Of a stretch of 5,808 nucleotides of DNA, positions 1 through 5,808 are shown in pieces. Positions within the stretch are counted from its first letter, which is position 1; each line of letters opens with the position of its first letter. Source of the DNA: an uncultured Tissierellia bacterium. Lineage in GTDB: Bacteria > Bacillota > Clostridia > Tissierellales > Peptoniphilaceae. Location: the NCBI GenBank assembly GCA_947278105.1, contig CAMYOR010000064.1, forward strand, positions 1 to 5,808. Direction: 5' to 3'. The notes below the pieces were generated by a model, which saw nothing but the letters and a program-made list of their open reading frames with translations, was not told the origin of the DNA and searched no databases. The translations under genes and the position numbers were made by a program.

Positions 1-1
1 C

Positions 2-142
2 TACCATACCGTGGAAGCCGCCAGCATCCAAGGTCTGGATCTCATCCAGGAGGCTCTAAAAAAAGAAGGTTTTTTGGCTCCTTTAACTGAATATGAGCCG
101 GTGGACTTCCGGGCTAAGGGCCAGGAAGATGAAGAATCATAA
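2..142 (+). CDS. 3' end of an unrecognised protein gene (partial)
   Basis: This is the only plus-strand frame open from the window edge: the other two have stops at 57-59 and 88-90. It gives 46 codons and a TAA at 140-142; the start lies outside the window. The visible tail is hydrophilic. It begins YHTVEAASIQGLDLIQEAL, which looks like an amphipathic helix, continues with a short loop (APLTEYEPVDF), and ends in a very acidic tail (GQEDEES). I see no signal, membrane segment or diagnostic motif and do not recognise the family. A His-Thr-x-Glu near the C-terminus resembles the end of some M20-type peptidases, but this is too weak to use as a name. The gene converges on thiN, with 29 bases between the stops, so it is not part of the minus-strand operon. 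That it is coding is likely, because the frame is open to the edge and its composition is protein-like. Its function is unknown. Confidence 0.7.
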   Translation, partial: YHTVEAASIQGLDLIQEALKKEGFLAPLTEYEPVDFRAKGQEDEES

Positions 143-158
143 AAAAAGCATCCTTTTT
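143..158. terminator. weak AT-rich hairpin between convergent genes, possible bidirectional terminator
   Basis: The 29-base gap between the convergent stops holds AAAAAG-CATC-CTTTTT, a 6-bp stem with a 4-base loop. On the minus strand the right arm runs into a tract of seven T, which is the arrangement needed to end the rlmN-to-thiN transcript. On the plus strand the right arm is followed by AAATTG. The stem has only one G-C pair, so it is much weaker than a typical intrinsic terminator. The position between tail-to-tail genes is the main argument for it. The two transcripts may instead overlap and end inside the opposite gene. Confidence 0.25.
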
Positions 159-171
159 AAATTGAAAACTC

Positions 172-864
172 TTACGAGTCGGAGGATTCGAAGTAGAAAA
201 CCCCCCGGTTTTCTCCGGCGAAAACCCCGATTTGATTCTTTTCATGTAAAACATGGTTGGAAATGCCGAGAGAGGTTCCTGCCGGCAGGAGCTGTTTTTG
301 AAGGGGGTAATCAAAGCCTTCTAAGCGGATATAAATATCCGGGTCGACCGTTAAAAGAGAAGAATAAACCGAAGGCGCTGGCTTGGGAGCCTGATAGGTC
401 CCGGCTTTTAAAAAGCAGATCCGGTTATGGGAAGTCCATAGGCGAACATCCATTCCTAAAAAAGAGTAAGTCCGCATCATCAGAAAGTTACAGATCGAAT
501 GATCCATTCGAGTACCCATTCCTCCCAGAAGAAGAACTTTTTGAAAGCCCTTGTCTCGAAGGGTGTCCAGGCCAAGTTCAGAGTCCGTGGCATTTTTTCG
601 GCAGGGAAACTCCTGAAACTCAATTCCATGATTCAATGCCCATTCTTTTTTCTCTTTTTTATCATCCGCACTGGAATCAAAATCACCTAAAAGGGCCTGG
701 GGCTTCACATTCAGCCTTTTTAATTGATCCCAGCCTCCGTCGGCAGCACAAATATAGGAAGCCCTTTTAAGGAGCGAAATCAGGATATCATCCACGGGCA
801 ATGAACCGCCTGCGCAAACCAGGACGGCATAATCCCGGTAAAAGTCTTCCAGTTTTTCAATCAT
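172..864 (-). CDS. thiN: thiamine pyrophosphokinase
   Basis: The 230-residue cytosolic enzyme transfers pyrophosphate from ATP to thiamine, giving thiamine diphosphate, the cofactor of transketolase and pyruvate dehydrogenase. The family motifs are all present and in order: AADGG at residues 40-44, LGDFDS at 59-64 (the acidic Mg/ATP site), ATDSELGLD at 92-100 and GGMGTRMDH at 114-122 in the N-terminal catalytic domain. A beta-rich C-terminal thiamine-binding domain follows, with the conserved Ser-Asn at 202-203. Length is normal to slightly long for the bacterial single-function form; the extra residues are a short N-terminal lead (MIEKLEDFYRDYA). The ATG at 864 lies inside the end of rpe (8-base overlap, ATGATTGA). 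It has a good AGGAG at 872-876 with 7-base spacing, which settles the start and suggests coupling to rpe translation. It is the last gene of the minus-strand train and faces a convergent gene. The final coding bases carry an unusual repeated GGTTTTC/GAAAACC pattern (196-226). Confidence 0.95.
   Translation of the reverse strand: MIEKLEDFYRDYAVLVCAGGSLPVDDILISLLKRASYICAADGGWDQLKRLNVKPQALLGDFDSSADDKKEKKEWALNHGIEFQEFPCRKNATDSELGLDTLRDKGFQKVLLLGGMGTRMDHSICNFLMMRTYSFLGMDVRLWTSHNRICFLKAGTYQAPKPAPSVYSSLLTVDPDIYIRLEGFDYPLQKQLLPAGTSLGISNHVLHEKNQIGVFAGENRGVFYFESSDS
196..226 (-). repeat. three-part inverted repeat inside the 3' end of thiN
   Basis: Three 7-base arms alternate in orientation. On the plus strand they are GAAAACC (196-202), GGTTTTC (207-213) and GAAAACC (220-226). 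The middle arm can pair perfectly with either neighbour, giving two mutually exclusive hairpins with loops of 4 and 6 bases. The two outer arms arise from a repeated GVF in the protein (residues 213-215 and 221-223), so coding constraint may explain part of it. No long U tract follows either hairpin. Confidence 0.5.
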
Positions 865-1516
865 TCAAAAGCTCCTTTAAAAAGCGGGCATTATCATAGG
901 TCTTTTCCGGCTGAAAGACGGCTGATCCCGCTACAAACCAGTCACAGCCAGTTTCCTTGATCTGCCGAATATTTTCCGCTTTTACTCCCCCATCGACTTC
1001 TAAAATAATTTCTTTTCCATAATTATCAATGAGCCTGCGGGCCTCCCTGAGCTTTTCCATGGCCAATGGAAGGAAGGACTGACCTCCAAATCCAGGATTG
1101 ACCGACATGATAAGGACCAGATCCAACTGATCCAAAAGGTAAGGAAGGGCCGATAAGGGGGTTCCGGGATTCAGGGAAACCCCAGCCTTCATGCCCAGGC
1201 TGTGAATTTCCTGGAGGGTCCGATAAAGGTGGGTGCAGGCTTCCTCCTGCACAGTCAGAAGGTCAGCCCCCGCCTCTTTAAAAAGGGGAAGGAGCCGGTC
1301 CGGCTCCCGAACCATCAGATGAGTGTCAAAAAAAAGAGAGCTATGGGGACGAAGCTTTTGAATGAATCCTGGCCCAAAAGAAATATTGGGGACAAACTGC
1401 CCATCCATCACATCCAGATGAAGATGGGTAACTCCCGCTTTTTCAATGGACGAAATCTCCTCAGGAAGCTGATAGAAATCGGCAGAAAGGAGTGAAGGTA
1501 AAATTTGCTTTTTCAT
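857..1516 (-). CDS. rpe: ribulose-phosphate 3-epimerase
   Basis: Rpe interconverts D-ribulose 5-phosphate and D-xylulose 5-phosphate in the pentose phosphate pathway, using a metal-dependent TIM barrel in the cytosol. The 219 residues match the family length. The N-terminus PSLLSADF (7-14) is the standard first strand. HLDVMDGQFVPN at 33-44 supplies metal ligand His33 and catalytic Asp35. DTHLMV at 64-69 supplies His66. MSVNPGFGGQSF at 137-148 is the flexible phosphate-side loop. EVDGG at 173-177 supplies the second catalytic acid, Asp175, and AGSAVF at 196-201 closes the phosphate site. One oddity is Gln90 in TVQEEA, where the homologues I can recall carry His (F/V-H-x-E-A). The start ATG is preceded by AAGGGGG at 1521-1527, which overlaps the rsgA stop codon, so reinitiation after rsgA is likely. 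The 3' end overlaps thiN by 8 bases. Identity is certain. Confidence 0.97.
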   Translation of the reverse strand: MKKQILPSLLSADFYQLPEEISSIEKAGVTHLHLDVMDGQFVPNISFGPGFIQKLRPHSSLFFDTHLMVREPDRLLPLFKEAGADLLTVQEEACTHLYRTLQEIHSLGMKAGVSLNPGTPLSALPYLLDQLDLVLIMSVNPGFGGQSFLPLAMEKLREARRLIDNYGKEIILEVDGGVKAENIRQIKETGCDWFVAGSAVFQPEKTYDNARFLKELLND

Positions 1517-1525
1517 TTGTCCCCC

Positions 1526-2476
1526 TTAATAGACCTTTTGTTCTTCAATTTCTTTATAAATGGAAAGGTAGGATTGGTAGCGCTGAGAATCAATTTCTCC
1601 GGCCTCTACGGCTTTTTTAACGGCACAGTCGGGTTCTTTTCGATGGGTACAGTTACGAAAACGGCAGGCCCATTTCCTCTCTCGAATTTCAGGAAAGCAT
1701 TCCGCCACCTCTAGGGGATGGGCGAAATCCTTTAAAATCAAGGAGGAAAAGCCCGGTGTGTCGTAAATGTAAGAAAAGGAATTTAACTGATAGAGATCGA
1801 CCCTTCGGGTGGTTTGCTTCCCTCGGAGGGTTTTGCTGGAAACCTGACCGATTTCAATCCCTTCATGACCCGTAAGAGCGGCGATCAGGGTGGATTTTCC
1901 GGCGCCGGATGGACCGGCAATGGCTGTGATCTTCCCTTCCAGGGCCTGGCGAAGAGGAGAAAGGCCTTCTTTTTGGATCGAATTTACAGGAAAGAGCGGA
2001 TAACCTGCCTTCTCATAACGACAAAGCCAGTCTTCCAGAAAAACGGAGGAAACTCTGTCTTTTTTGGAAAAACAAATCAAAAGAGGAAGCCTTTTCGATT
2101 CGACCATCGTAAGAATCTTATCCAGGGCTAAGGCTGAAATATCTGGCTCAGTGAGAGACTGGACGATTAAAACCTGGTCGACATTAGCAACCGGCGGACG
2201 ATGGAGGAGGGATTTCCTCTCATGGATAGAGAGAATCGTCCCTTCTTCCGTATCCTCTCTTTTGACAAGGTCCACGACATCCCCTACTACAGGGGTTTGT
2301 GCCCTGCCCTTATTCCGAAAGACCCCCCTGCCCTTGCAGTAAAGAAAGCTTTGGCCCTCACCGGCCCCATCCTCTCCAGCCTCCTTATCTTCAGGATCCT
2401 TCATTAGGGCCACCTTATACCGGTCCTTTTCTGAAGAGATGATTCGGCCTGCACATTCTTTATTCTCCCCGGTCAA
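1526..2476 (-). CDS. rsgA: ribosome small-subunit-dependent GTPase A
   Basis: RsgA (YloQ/CpgA) binds late 30S precursors, checks the decoding centre and releases on GTP hydrolysis. The 316 residues show the three expected parts. Residues 1-85 form an OB-fold carrying a short acidic insertion at about 26-42. The circularly permuted GTPase follows with G4 at 137-140 (SKKD, where Asn or Thr is usual in the first position), G1 GPSGAGKST at 188-196, the G2 region KQTTRR at 220-225 and G3 DTPG at 239-242. The C-terminal zinc domain has ligands Cys271, Cys276, His278 and Cys284. The G2 region has Gln221 where homologues carry His before the Thr pair. The start is TTG at 2474-2476, chosen because AGGAGG stands 4 bases upstream and the OB-fold motif GRII follows at residues 10-13; the next internal ATG (Met25) would cut into that domain. 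The gene lies 29 bases after prkC. RsgA is a known PrkC substrate in Bacillus subtilis. Confidence 0.96.
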   Translation of the reverse strand: MTGENKECAGRIISSEKDRYKVALMKDPEDKEAGEDGAGEGQSFLYCKGRGVFRNKGRAQTPVVGDVVDLVKREDTEEGTILSIHERKSLLHRPPVANVDQVLIVQSLTEPDISALALDKILTMVESKRLPLLICFSKKDRVSSVFLEDWLCRYEKAGYPLFPVNSIQKEGLSPLRQALEGKITAIAGPSGAGKSTLIAALTGHEGIEIGQVSSKTLRGKQTTRRVDLYQLNSFSYIYDTPGFSSLILKDFAHPLEVAECFPEIRERKWACRFRNCTHRKEPDCAVKKAVEAGEIDSQRYQSYLSIYKEIEEQKVY

Positions 2477-2480
2477 TTTT

Positions 2481-2486
2481 CCTCCT
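2481..2486 (-). promoter_or_regulatory. Shine-Dalgarno AGGAGG that fixes the TTG start of rsgA
   Basis: The minus strand reads AGGAGG, then AAAA, then TTG. This perfect consensus site is what supports the non-ATG start of rsgA. The 29-base gap also holds a short CGCT-TTC-AGCG hairpin. A TTTTC just after the prkC stop is complementary to GAAAA at the 3' edge of the ribosome binding site, so weak occlusion is conceivable. Confidence 0.75.
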
Positions 2487-2505
2487 GTCCCGCTGAAAGC
2501 GAAAA

Positions 2506-4434
2506 TTAGTTTGCCCCCATGTCGGTCTGAGCGGGCTTTCCATCATAGAAAATTTTTAAATCAGCATCCTTTGGGGCATCGACCGTATCGTGGATCGCCC
2601 CATCCGAACTCACATCCGATTTTTGATAAAGCTTGCGAAAGATCGGTACATCCTGGCTGGTTTTGTAATCAAAAATGGTGACCTCAAACTGGTCCTGACC
2701 TTCCGGAGGTACCAGGTGAAGGTTATGGGTGACACTTCCCACGGCATCCGAAGAGGCCTGGCTCCCCGAGGAAATAATTAGGTCAATGACCGTTCCCTCC
2801 GCCACGTGTTCTCCCGATTCGATGGTCTGCTTGATCACCGTTCCGGCAGGGTAGGAGCTGGGCATCGGACGAAGAGATCCCAGGACCAGATGGGACTGTT
2901 TCAGCGTCTCAATGGCCTGACTCTGCGTTGAACCCAGTAAAACCGGAACGATCGTCGTGGAGTCCTTTTTTCCCCGGCTCACGATGATATTTACCCTCTT
3001 ATCCTTGCTGGCAGAGACGCCGCTGGCAGGCTTCGTTCCGATGACCTTGTCCTTTTCAATATTCTCGCTGTATTCAAAGCTGGTCTGCCCGGCCGTAAAT
3101 CCCTCGTTTTCAAGGGCCTTGGTCGCCTCCTCCAAGGTCTTTCCTTCAGTAGAAGGAATCAGGGCATTTTTGCTGCCCTTACTGATCATAATCTGAATCA
3201 CCGTCCCCTTATCCACGGTCGTTCCCTGCCCAATGCCCTGTTTAATGACCTGGCCTGATCCAATTTTATCGTCATAGACCCTGGAGGTGACCTCCCCTTC
3301 TAAGAAGGCTTCCTTTAAACGCTTCATGGCCTCCTCTTCCGGAATATTGGTAACCTGAGGGACCTTTGTTGTCTGGCTGTCCAGGCGGCTAAGATTGCGG
3401 TTAATCACAAAACGGAAAAGAAGAAAGGCCGTCAGCATAATCGCTGCAATAAGAATAAAGGCTCGTATGCCATTGGTCGACCTGGCTTTTACCGGGGCTT
3501 CCCGTGGGATTTCCCGGTTTTTGCTCTTATATACGGCTTCCTTGTACCTTTTTCCCTTCCTCTCCTCCTTATCCCAATCAGGATTTTTTATCAGTTGAGT
3601 ATCATTCATCTCCCGGTAGTGTTCCAGGTCGTCAATTAGCTCAGTGGCATCCTGGGGCCGGTCCGCCGGATCCTTTTCCATACACTTTAAAATAATGGCC
3701 TCCAGCCCCTGATCGAGACCAGGATTGATCTGGGAAGGAGGCGCCGGTTCCTGCTGGATATGTTTAATGGCAACCCCTACCGCATTATCGGCATCAAAGG
3801 GGACCTGACCGGTCGCCATTTCATACATCACGACCCCCAAAGAATAAAGGTCGGATTTATGGTCGGTAAAATGACCCTTTGCCTGTTCCGGTGAAATATA
3901 GTGGACGGTTCCCAAAATTGAGTTGGTGTAGGTGACCGTGGCCGATGAGGAAATTCGAGCAATCCCGAAATCAGCGACCTTGACATCGCCCGACTTCATG
4001 ATCAAAATGTTCGCCGGTTTAATATCCCGATGGACAATCCCATGGTCATGGGCGCACTGAAGGGCGCGGGCGACCTGGACCCCGACCCGGGCGATCACCC
4101 GGGAGGACATCTTGCCTTGGGCTTTAATAGCATCCTTTAAAGTCGTTCCTTCGATCAGCTCCATCACAATGTAATGAAGATGCTGGTCCTTGACCACATC
4201 CTCACCAACGTCATAAATATTGACGATATTGGGGTGGTTAAGGGCCGCTGCCGATTGGGCCTCATTTTCAAATTTTTTGAGAAACTCCGCATCCTCGACG
4301 TATTGCTGTTTTAAAATTTTCACAGCAACCCGCCGTTTAAGCAGGGTGTCTTCAGCCTCATAGACATAGGCCATTCCGCCGATGCCTATTCGCTGAAGGA
4401 GCCGATAACGGTCATGCAAAATAATTTGATCCAT
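2506..4434 (-). CDS. prkC: membrane-bound Ser/Thr protein kinase with PASTA domains
   Basis: PrkC (Stk/PknB family) is a Hanks-type kinase whose outer PASTA domains bind muropeptides or lipid II and whose cytoplasmic domain phosphorylates translation, cell-wall and metabolic proteins. Of 642 residues, about 10-272 are the kinase. The glycine loop is GIGGMAYVY at 17-25, followed by Lys39 (VAVK), Glu58 in helix C, HRDIKPAN at 135-142, DFG at 155-157 and SPE at 181-183. All catalytic residues are present. The activation loop holds several Thr/Ser (166, 168, 170, 172, 176), as in B. subtilis PrkC. A Lys/Arg-rich linker (about 290-322) precedes one membrane helix at about 324-345. Three PASTA repeats follow at about 356-419, 424-487 and 495-557; the second has a degenerate start (ALIPSTEG). 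Residues 565-642 are a separate beta-rich tail that is not PASTA. AGGAG at 4441-4445 overlaps the stp stop codon, with 6-base spacing to ATG. This coupling to the phosphatase is typical. Confidence 0.97.
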   Translation of the reverse strand: MDQIILHDRYRLLQRIGIGGMAYVYEAEDTLLKRRVAVKILKQQYVEDAEFLKKFENEAQSAAALNHPNIVNIYDVGEDVVKDQHLHYIVMELIEGTTLKDAIKAQGKMSSRVIARVGVQVARALQCAHDHGIVHRDIKPANILIMKSGDVKVADFGIARISSSATVTYTNSILGTVHYISPEQAKGHFTDHKSDLYSLGVVMYEMATGQVPFDADNAVGVAIKHIQQEPAPPSQINPGLDQGLEAIILKCMEKDPADRPQDATELIDDLEHYREMNDTQLIKNPDWDKEERKGKRYKEAVYKSKNREIPREAPVKARSTNGIRAFILIAAIMLTAFLLFRFVINRNLSRLDSQTTKVPQVTNIPEEEAMKRLKEAFLEGEVTSRVYDDKIGSGQVIKQGIGQGTTVDKGTVIQIMISKGSKNALIPSTEGKTLEEATKALENEGFTAGQTSFEYSENIEKDKVIGTKPASGVSASKDKRVNIIVSRGKKDSTTIVPVLLGSTQSQAIETLKQSHLVLGSLRPMPSSYPAGTVIKQTIESGEHVAEGTVIDLIISSGSQASSDAVGSVTHNLHLVPPEGQDQFEVTIFDYKTSQDVPIFRKLYQKSDVSSDGAIHDTVDAPKDADLKIFYDGKPAQTDMGAN

Positions 4435-4443
4435 GTCGAACTC

Positions 4444-5160
4444 CTAATATTTCAACAGGGTAAGAGTGATGTTGTCCTTGCCCCCGCCTGCGATGGCCAT
4501 AGACATGAGCTTTTCCGCTTTTTCTCTGGGATCGGCTTCACTTTTAAGCAGACAGGCAATTTCATCCTCTTCGACCATATTCGTCAGTCCGTCAGAACAG
4601 AGCAAAAGCTGGTCTCCCTCTTTTAAATCAAGAAGGTTTAGATCGGTCTCTTCCTCTGGGTCAATGCCAAGAGCCCGGGTAAGGGCAGATTTTTCTGGTG
4701 AATGGCGAGCGGCTTCCTTCGTCATCAGTCCCTTGTTCACCAGGTTCTGAACCAGGGAATGGTCCTCAGTGATCTGCTCAAGCTTCGAATCCCTCATCCT
4801 GTAGAGGCGGGAGTCCCCAATATGGGCAACGTAAGCCTTCCCATCAGCAATGATCAGGGCGACGATCGTCGTCCCCATATTATAATATTCAGGGTCAGAC
4901 TGTCCCTTGGCATAGACGGCTTGATTGGCTACAGACACCGCTTCAAGAAGGAGGTCGGAATAATCGTCTTTTGCCTTTTGTTCCGTAAAAAATTCCTTTA
5001 CCGTATCAACCGCCAGGTGGGAAGCAACCTCACCTGCCCGATGTCCGCCCATGCCATCGCAAAGGACGAAGAGAGAAAAAAACTCATTTTCGTAATTGGC
5101 ATAGGCATCCTGGTTGCTGGTACGAACCAGTCCCTGGTTGGTTAAAGAATAAAAAATCAT
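4444..5160 (-). CDS. stp: PP2C-family Ser/Thr protein phosphatase, partner of PrkC
   Basis: This is the PrpC/Stp phosphatase, which removes phosphate from PrkC and its substrates in the cytosol using a two-metal centre. The 238 residues match the minimal bacterial PP2C domain, with no membrane segment. Motifs in order are TNQGLVRTSNQD at 7-18 (Arg13 and Asp18), CDGMGGH at 34-40 (metal ligands Asp35 and Gly36), the GTT motif at 96-98, HIGDSRLY at 113-120, TEDHS at 131-135, LTRALG at 160-165, CSDGLTN at 188-194 (Asp190) and GGKDNIT at 226-232 (Asp229). All metal ligands are present, so it should be active. ATG at 5158-5160 shares ATGA with the rlmN stop. A GGGGG run at 5168-5172, 7 bases upstream, is the likely ribosome binding site. 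The gene ends 9 bases before prkC. prpC is an alternative symbol. Confidence 0.96.
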   Translation of the reverse strand: MIFYSLTNQGLVRTSNQDAYANYENEFFSLFVLCDGMGGHRAGEVASHLAVDTVKEFFTEQKAKDDYSDLLLEAVSVANQAVYAKGQSDPEYYNMGTTIVALIIADGKAYVAHIGDSRLYRMRDSKLEQITEDHSLVQNLVNKGLMTKEAARHSPEKSALTRALGIDPEEETDLNLLDLKEGDQLLLCSDGLTNMVEEDEIACLLKSEADPREKAEKLMSMAIAGGGKDNITLTLLKY

Positions 5161-5807
5161 TCCTTTTCCCCCATTTTTTCATACTGAATGCGGAGCTGAC
5201 CGCAAGCTGCTTCAATGTCGGCTCCCCTTCTATTGCGTACCGTAGCCTGAACGCCGCGGCGGTTTAACTCGTTTTTAAAAGCATAAATTTCACCCTGGCC
5301 GGCCGACTTTCGGTCATATTCCCGGATTTCATTGAGCGGCAGGAGGTTGATATGATAAGCAGGCCCTCGGAATTTTCGGCTCAGCTCTATTAAATCCTCT
5401 TCTTGATCATTCTCTCCCCGGATCAGGACGTATTCGAAGCTAATCCTGCGCCCGGTTTTTTGAAAATACTCATTGCAGGCGGAAAGAATCTGGTCTATCG
5501 AATATTTCTTTGCGATAGGCATAGTCTTTCTTCTCTTTTCATCCGTCGATGCGTGCAGGGAAATTGCCAAGTTAATGGGCAGTCCTTCCTCGCAAAGGCG
5601 AAGGATCTCCGGGACCAGGCCAGAGGTGGAAAGGGTAATGGCCCGGCAGGAGAGATTTTTCCCCTGAGGATGGGTAAGGAGGCGAAGAAAACGGATCAGC
5701 TCCTCGTAATTATCCAGGGGTTCCCCAATCCCCATAATAACAACATTATCCACCCTCTTTTTCTCTGCTTCTTCCGCCCGGTACACCTGGGAGAGAATTT
5801 CCTCAGC
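5157..5807 (-). CDS. rlmN: dual-specificity 23S rRNA/tRNA (adenine-C2) methyltransferase RlmN (partial, 5' end outside)
   Basis: RlmN is a radical SAM enzyme that methylates C2 of A2503 in 23S rRNA and of A37 in some tRNAs. The reading frame runs open to the right edge, so the N-terminal third and the CxxxCxxC cluster motif lie outside. The GTG at 5784-5786 is an internal Val codon, since seven family-like residues (AEEILSQ) precede it in frame. Numbering from that Val, the visible part contains VVIMGIGEPLDNY at 15-27, TLSTSGLVPEI at 51-61, NLAISLHAS at 72-80 and the C-terminal block RGADIEAACGQLR at 187-199. Cys195 there is the conserved cysteine that forms the methyl-carrying covalent intermediate. 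The end is normal for the family. Its stop overlaps the stp start by 4 bases. The rlmN-stp-prkC order is standard in Bacillota. Confidence 0.95.
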   Translation of the reverse strand, partial: AEEILSQVYRAEEAEKKRVDNVVIMGIGEPLDNYEELIRFLRLLTHPQGKNLSCRAITLSTSGLVPEILRLCEEGLPINLAISLHASTDEKRRKTMPIAKKYSIDQILSACNEYFQKTGRRISFEYVLIRGENDQEEDLIELSRKFRGPAYHINLLPLNEIREYDRKSAGQGEIYAFKNELNRRGVQATVRNRRGADIEAACGQLRIQYEKMGEKE

Positions 5808-5808
5808 C

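Noticed and set aside
168..179. Small hairpin ACTC-GTAA-GAGT (minus strand) followed by TTTTC at the thiN stop
   Set aside because: The stem is only 4 bp and contains the thiN stop codon in its loop. It is too short to support a terminator call.
93..770. Long plus-strand open frame of 225 codons opposite thiN
   Set aside because: Its ATG lies inside the partial gene at the left edge with no ribosome binding site. The product is strongly basic with no recognisable domain, and the whole stretch is antisense to a clear thiN gene.
4702..5145. Plus-strand open frame of 147 codons opposite stp
   Set aside because: It is antisense to a complete PP2C phosphatase with all motifs intact. The protein has no recognisable features and no convincing ribosome binding site.
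5784..5786. GTG as a start codon for rlmN
   Set aside because: The frame continues upstream to the window edge with family-like residues (AEEILSQ), and the radical SAM cluster motif must lie further upstream. The GTG is an internal Val codon.
1..5808. Search for a novel defence, mobile or regulatory system
   Set aside because: All but the first 142 bases are accounted for by a well-known housekeeping gene order. There are no direct repeat arrays, transposase or integrase genes, or RNA genes, and no unexplained gap longer than 29 bases.

Overview
The window is a compact stretch of bacterial chromosome. Almost all of it is one minus-strand gene train. Read in the direction of transcription, from high to low coordinates, the order is rlmN (5' end outside the window), stp/prpC (PP2C phosphatase), prkC (PASTA-domain Ser/Thr kinase), rsgA (ribosome small-subunit GTPase), rpe (ribulose-phosphate 3-epimerase) and thiN (thiamine pyrophosphokinase). 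This order is a well-known synteny block of Bacillota. The gene order, strong AGGAGG-type ribosome binding sites, a TTG start and moderate GC content point to a Bacillota organism, probably of the class Clostridia. I cannot name the genus.

Layout: positions 1-142 hold the last 46 codons of an unrecognised plus-strand gene that ends tail-to-tail with thiN, leaving only 29 bases between the two stop codons. thiN (172-864) overlaps rpe (857-1516) by 8 bases. rpe follows rsgA (1526-2476) after 9 bases. rsgA follows prkC (2506-4434) after 29 bases. prkC follows stp (4444-5160) after 9 bases. stp overlaps the end of rlmN (5157 to the window edge) by an ATGA junction. These overlaps, and Shine-Dalgarno sequences placed on or beside the upstream stop codons, indicate one polycistronic unit with translational coupling. 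Its promoter must lie at or beyond the right edge, because no gap here is long enough to be a clear promoter region. No stretch over 300 bases lacks a gene.

The genes join translation quality control with envelope signalling and two metabolic enzymes. RlmN modifies 23S rRNA and tRNA, and RsgA checks 30S subunit maturation. The PrkC/Stp pair is a reversible Ser/Thr phosphorylation switch that senses cell-wall muropeptides. In model Bacillota RsgA is itself a substrate of PrkC. Rpe serves the pentose phosphate pathway and ThiN makes thiamine diphosphate, the cofactor of transketolase, so these two are linked metabolically.

I found no mobile element, CRISPR array, RNA gene or undescribed multi-gene system. 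The points worth a second look are a His-to-Gln change in the RsgA switch region, a similar His-to-Gln change in Rpe, a non-PASTA C-terminal domain on PrkC, a three-part inverted repeat near the 3' end of thiN, and the break in the usual synteny after thiN.
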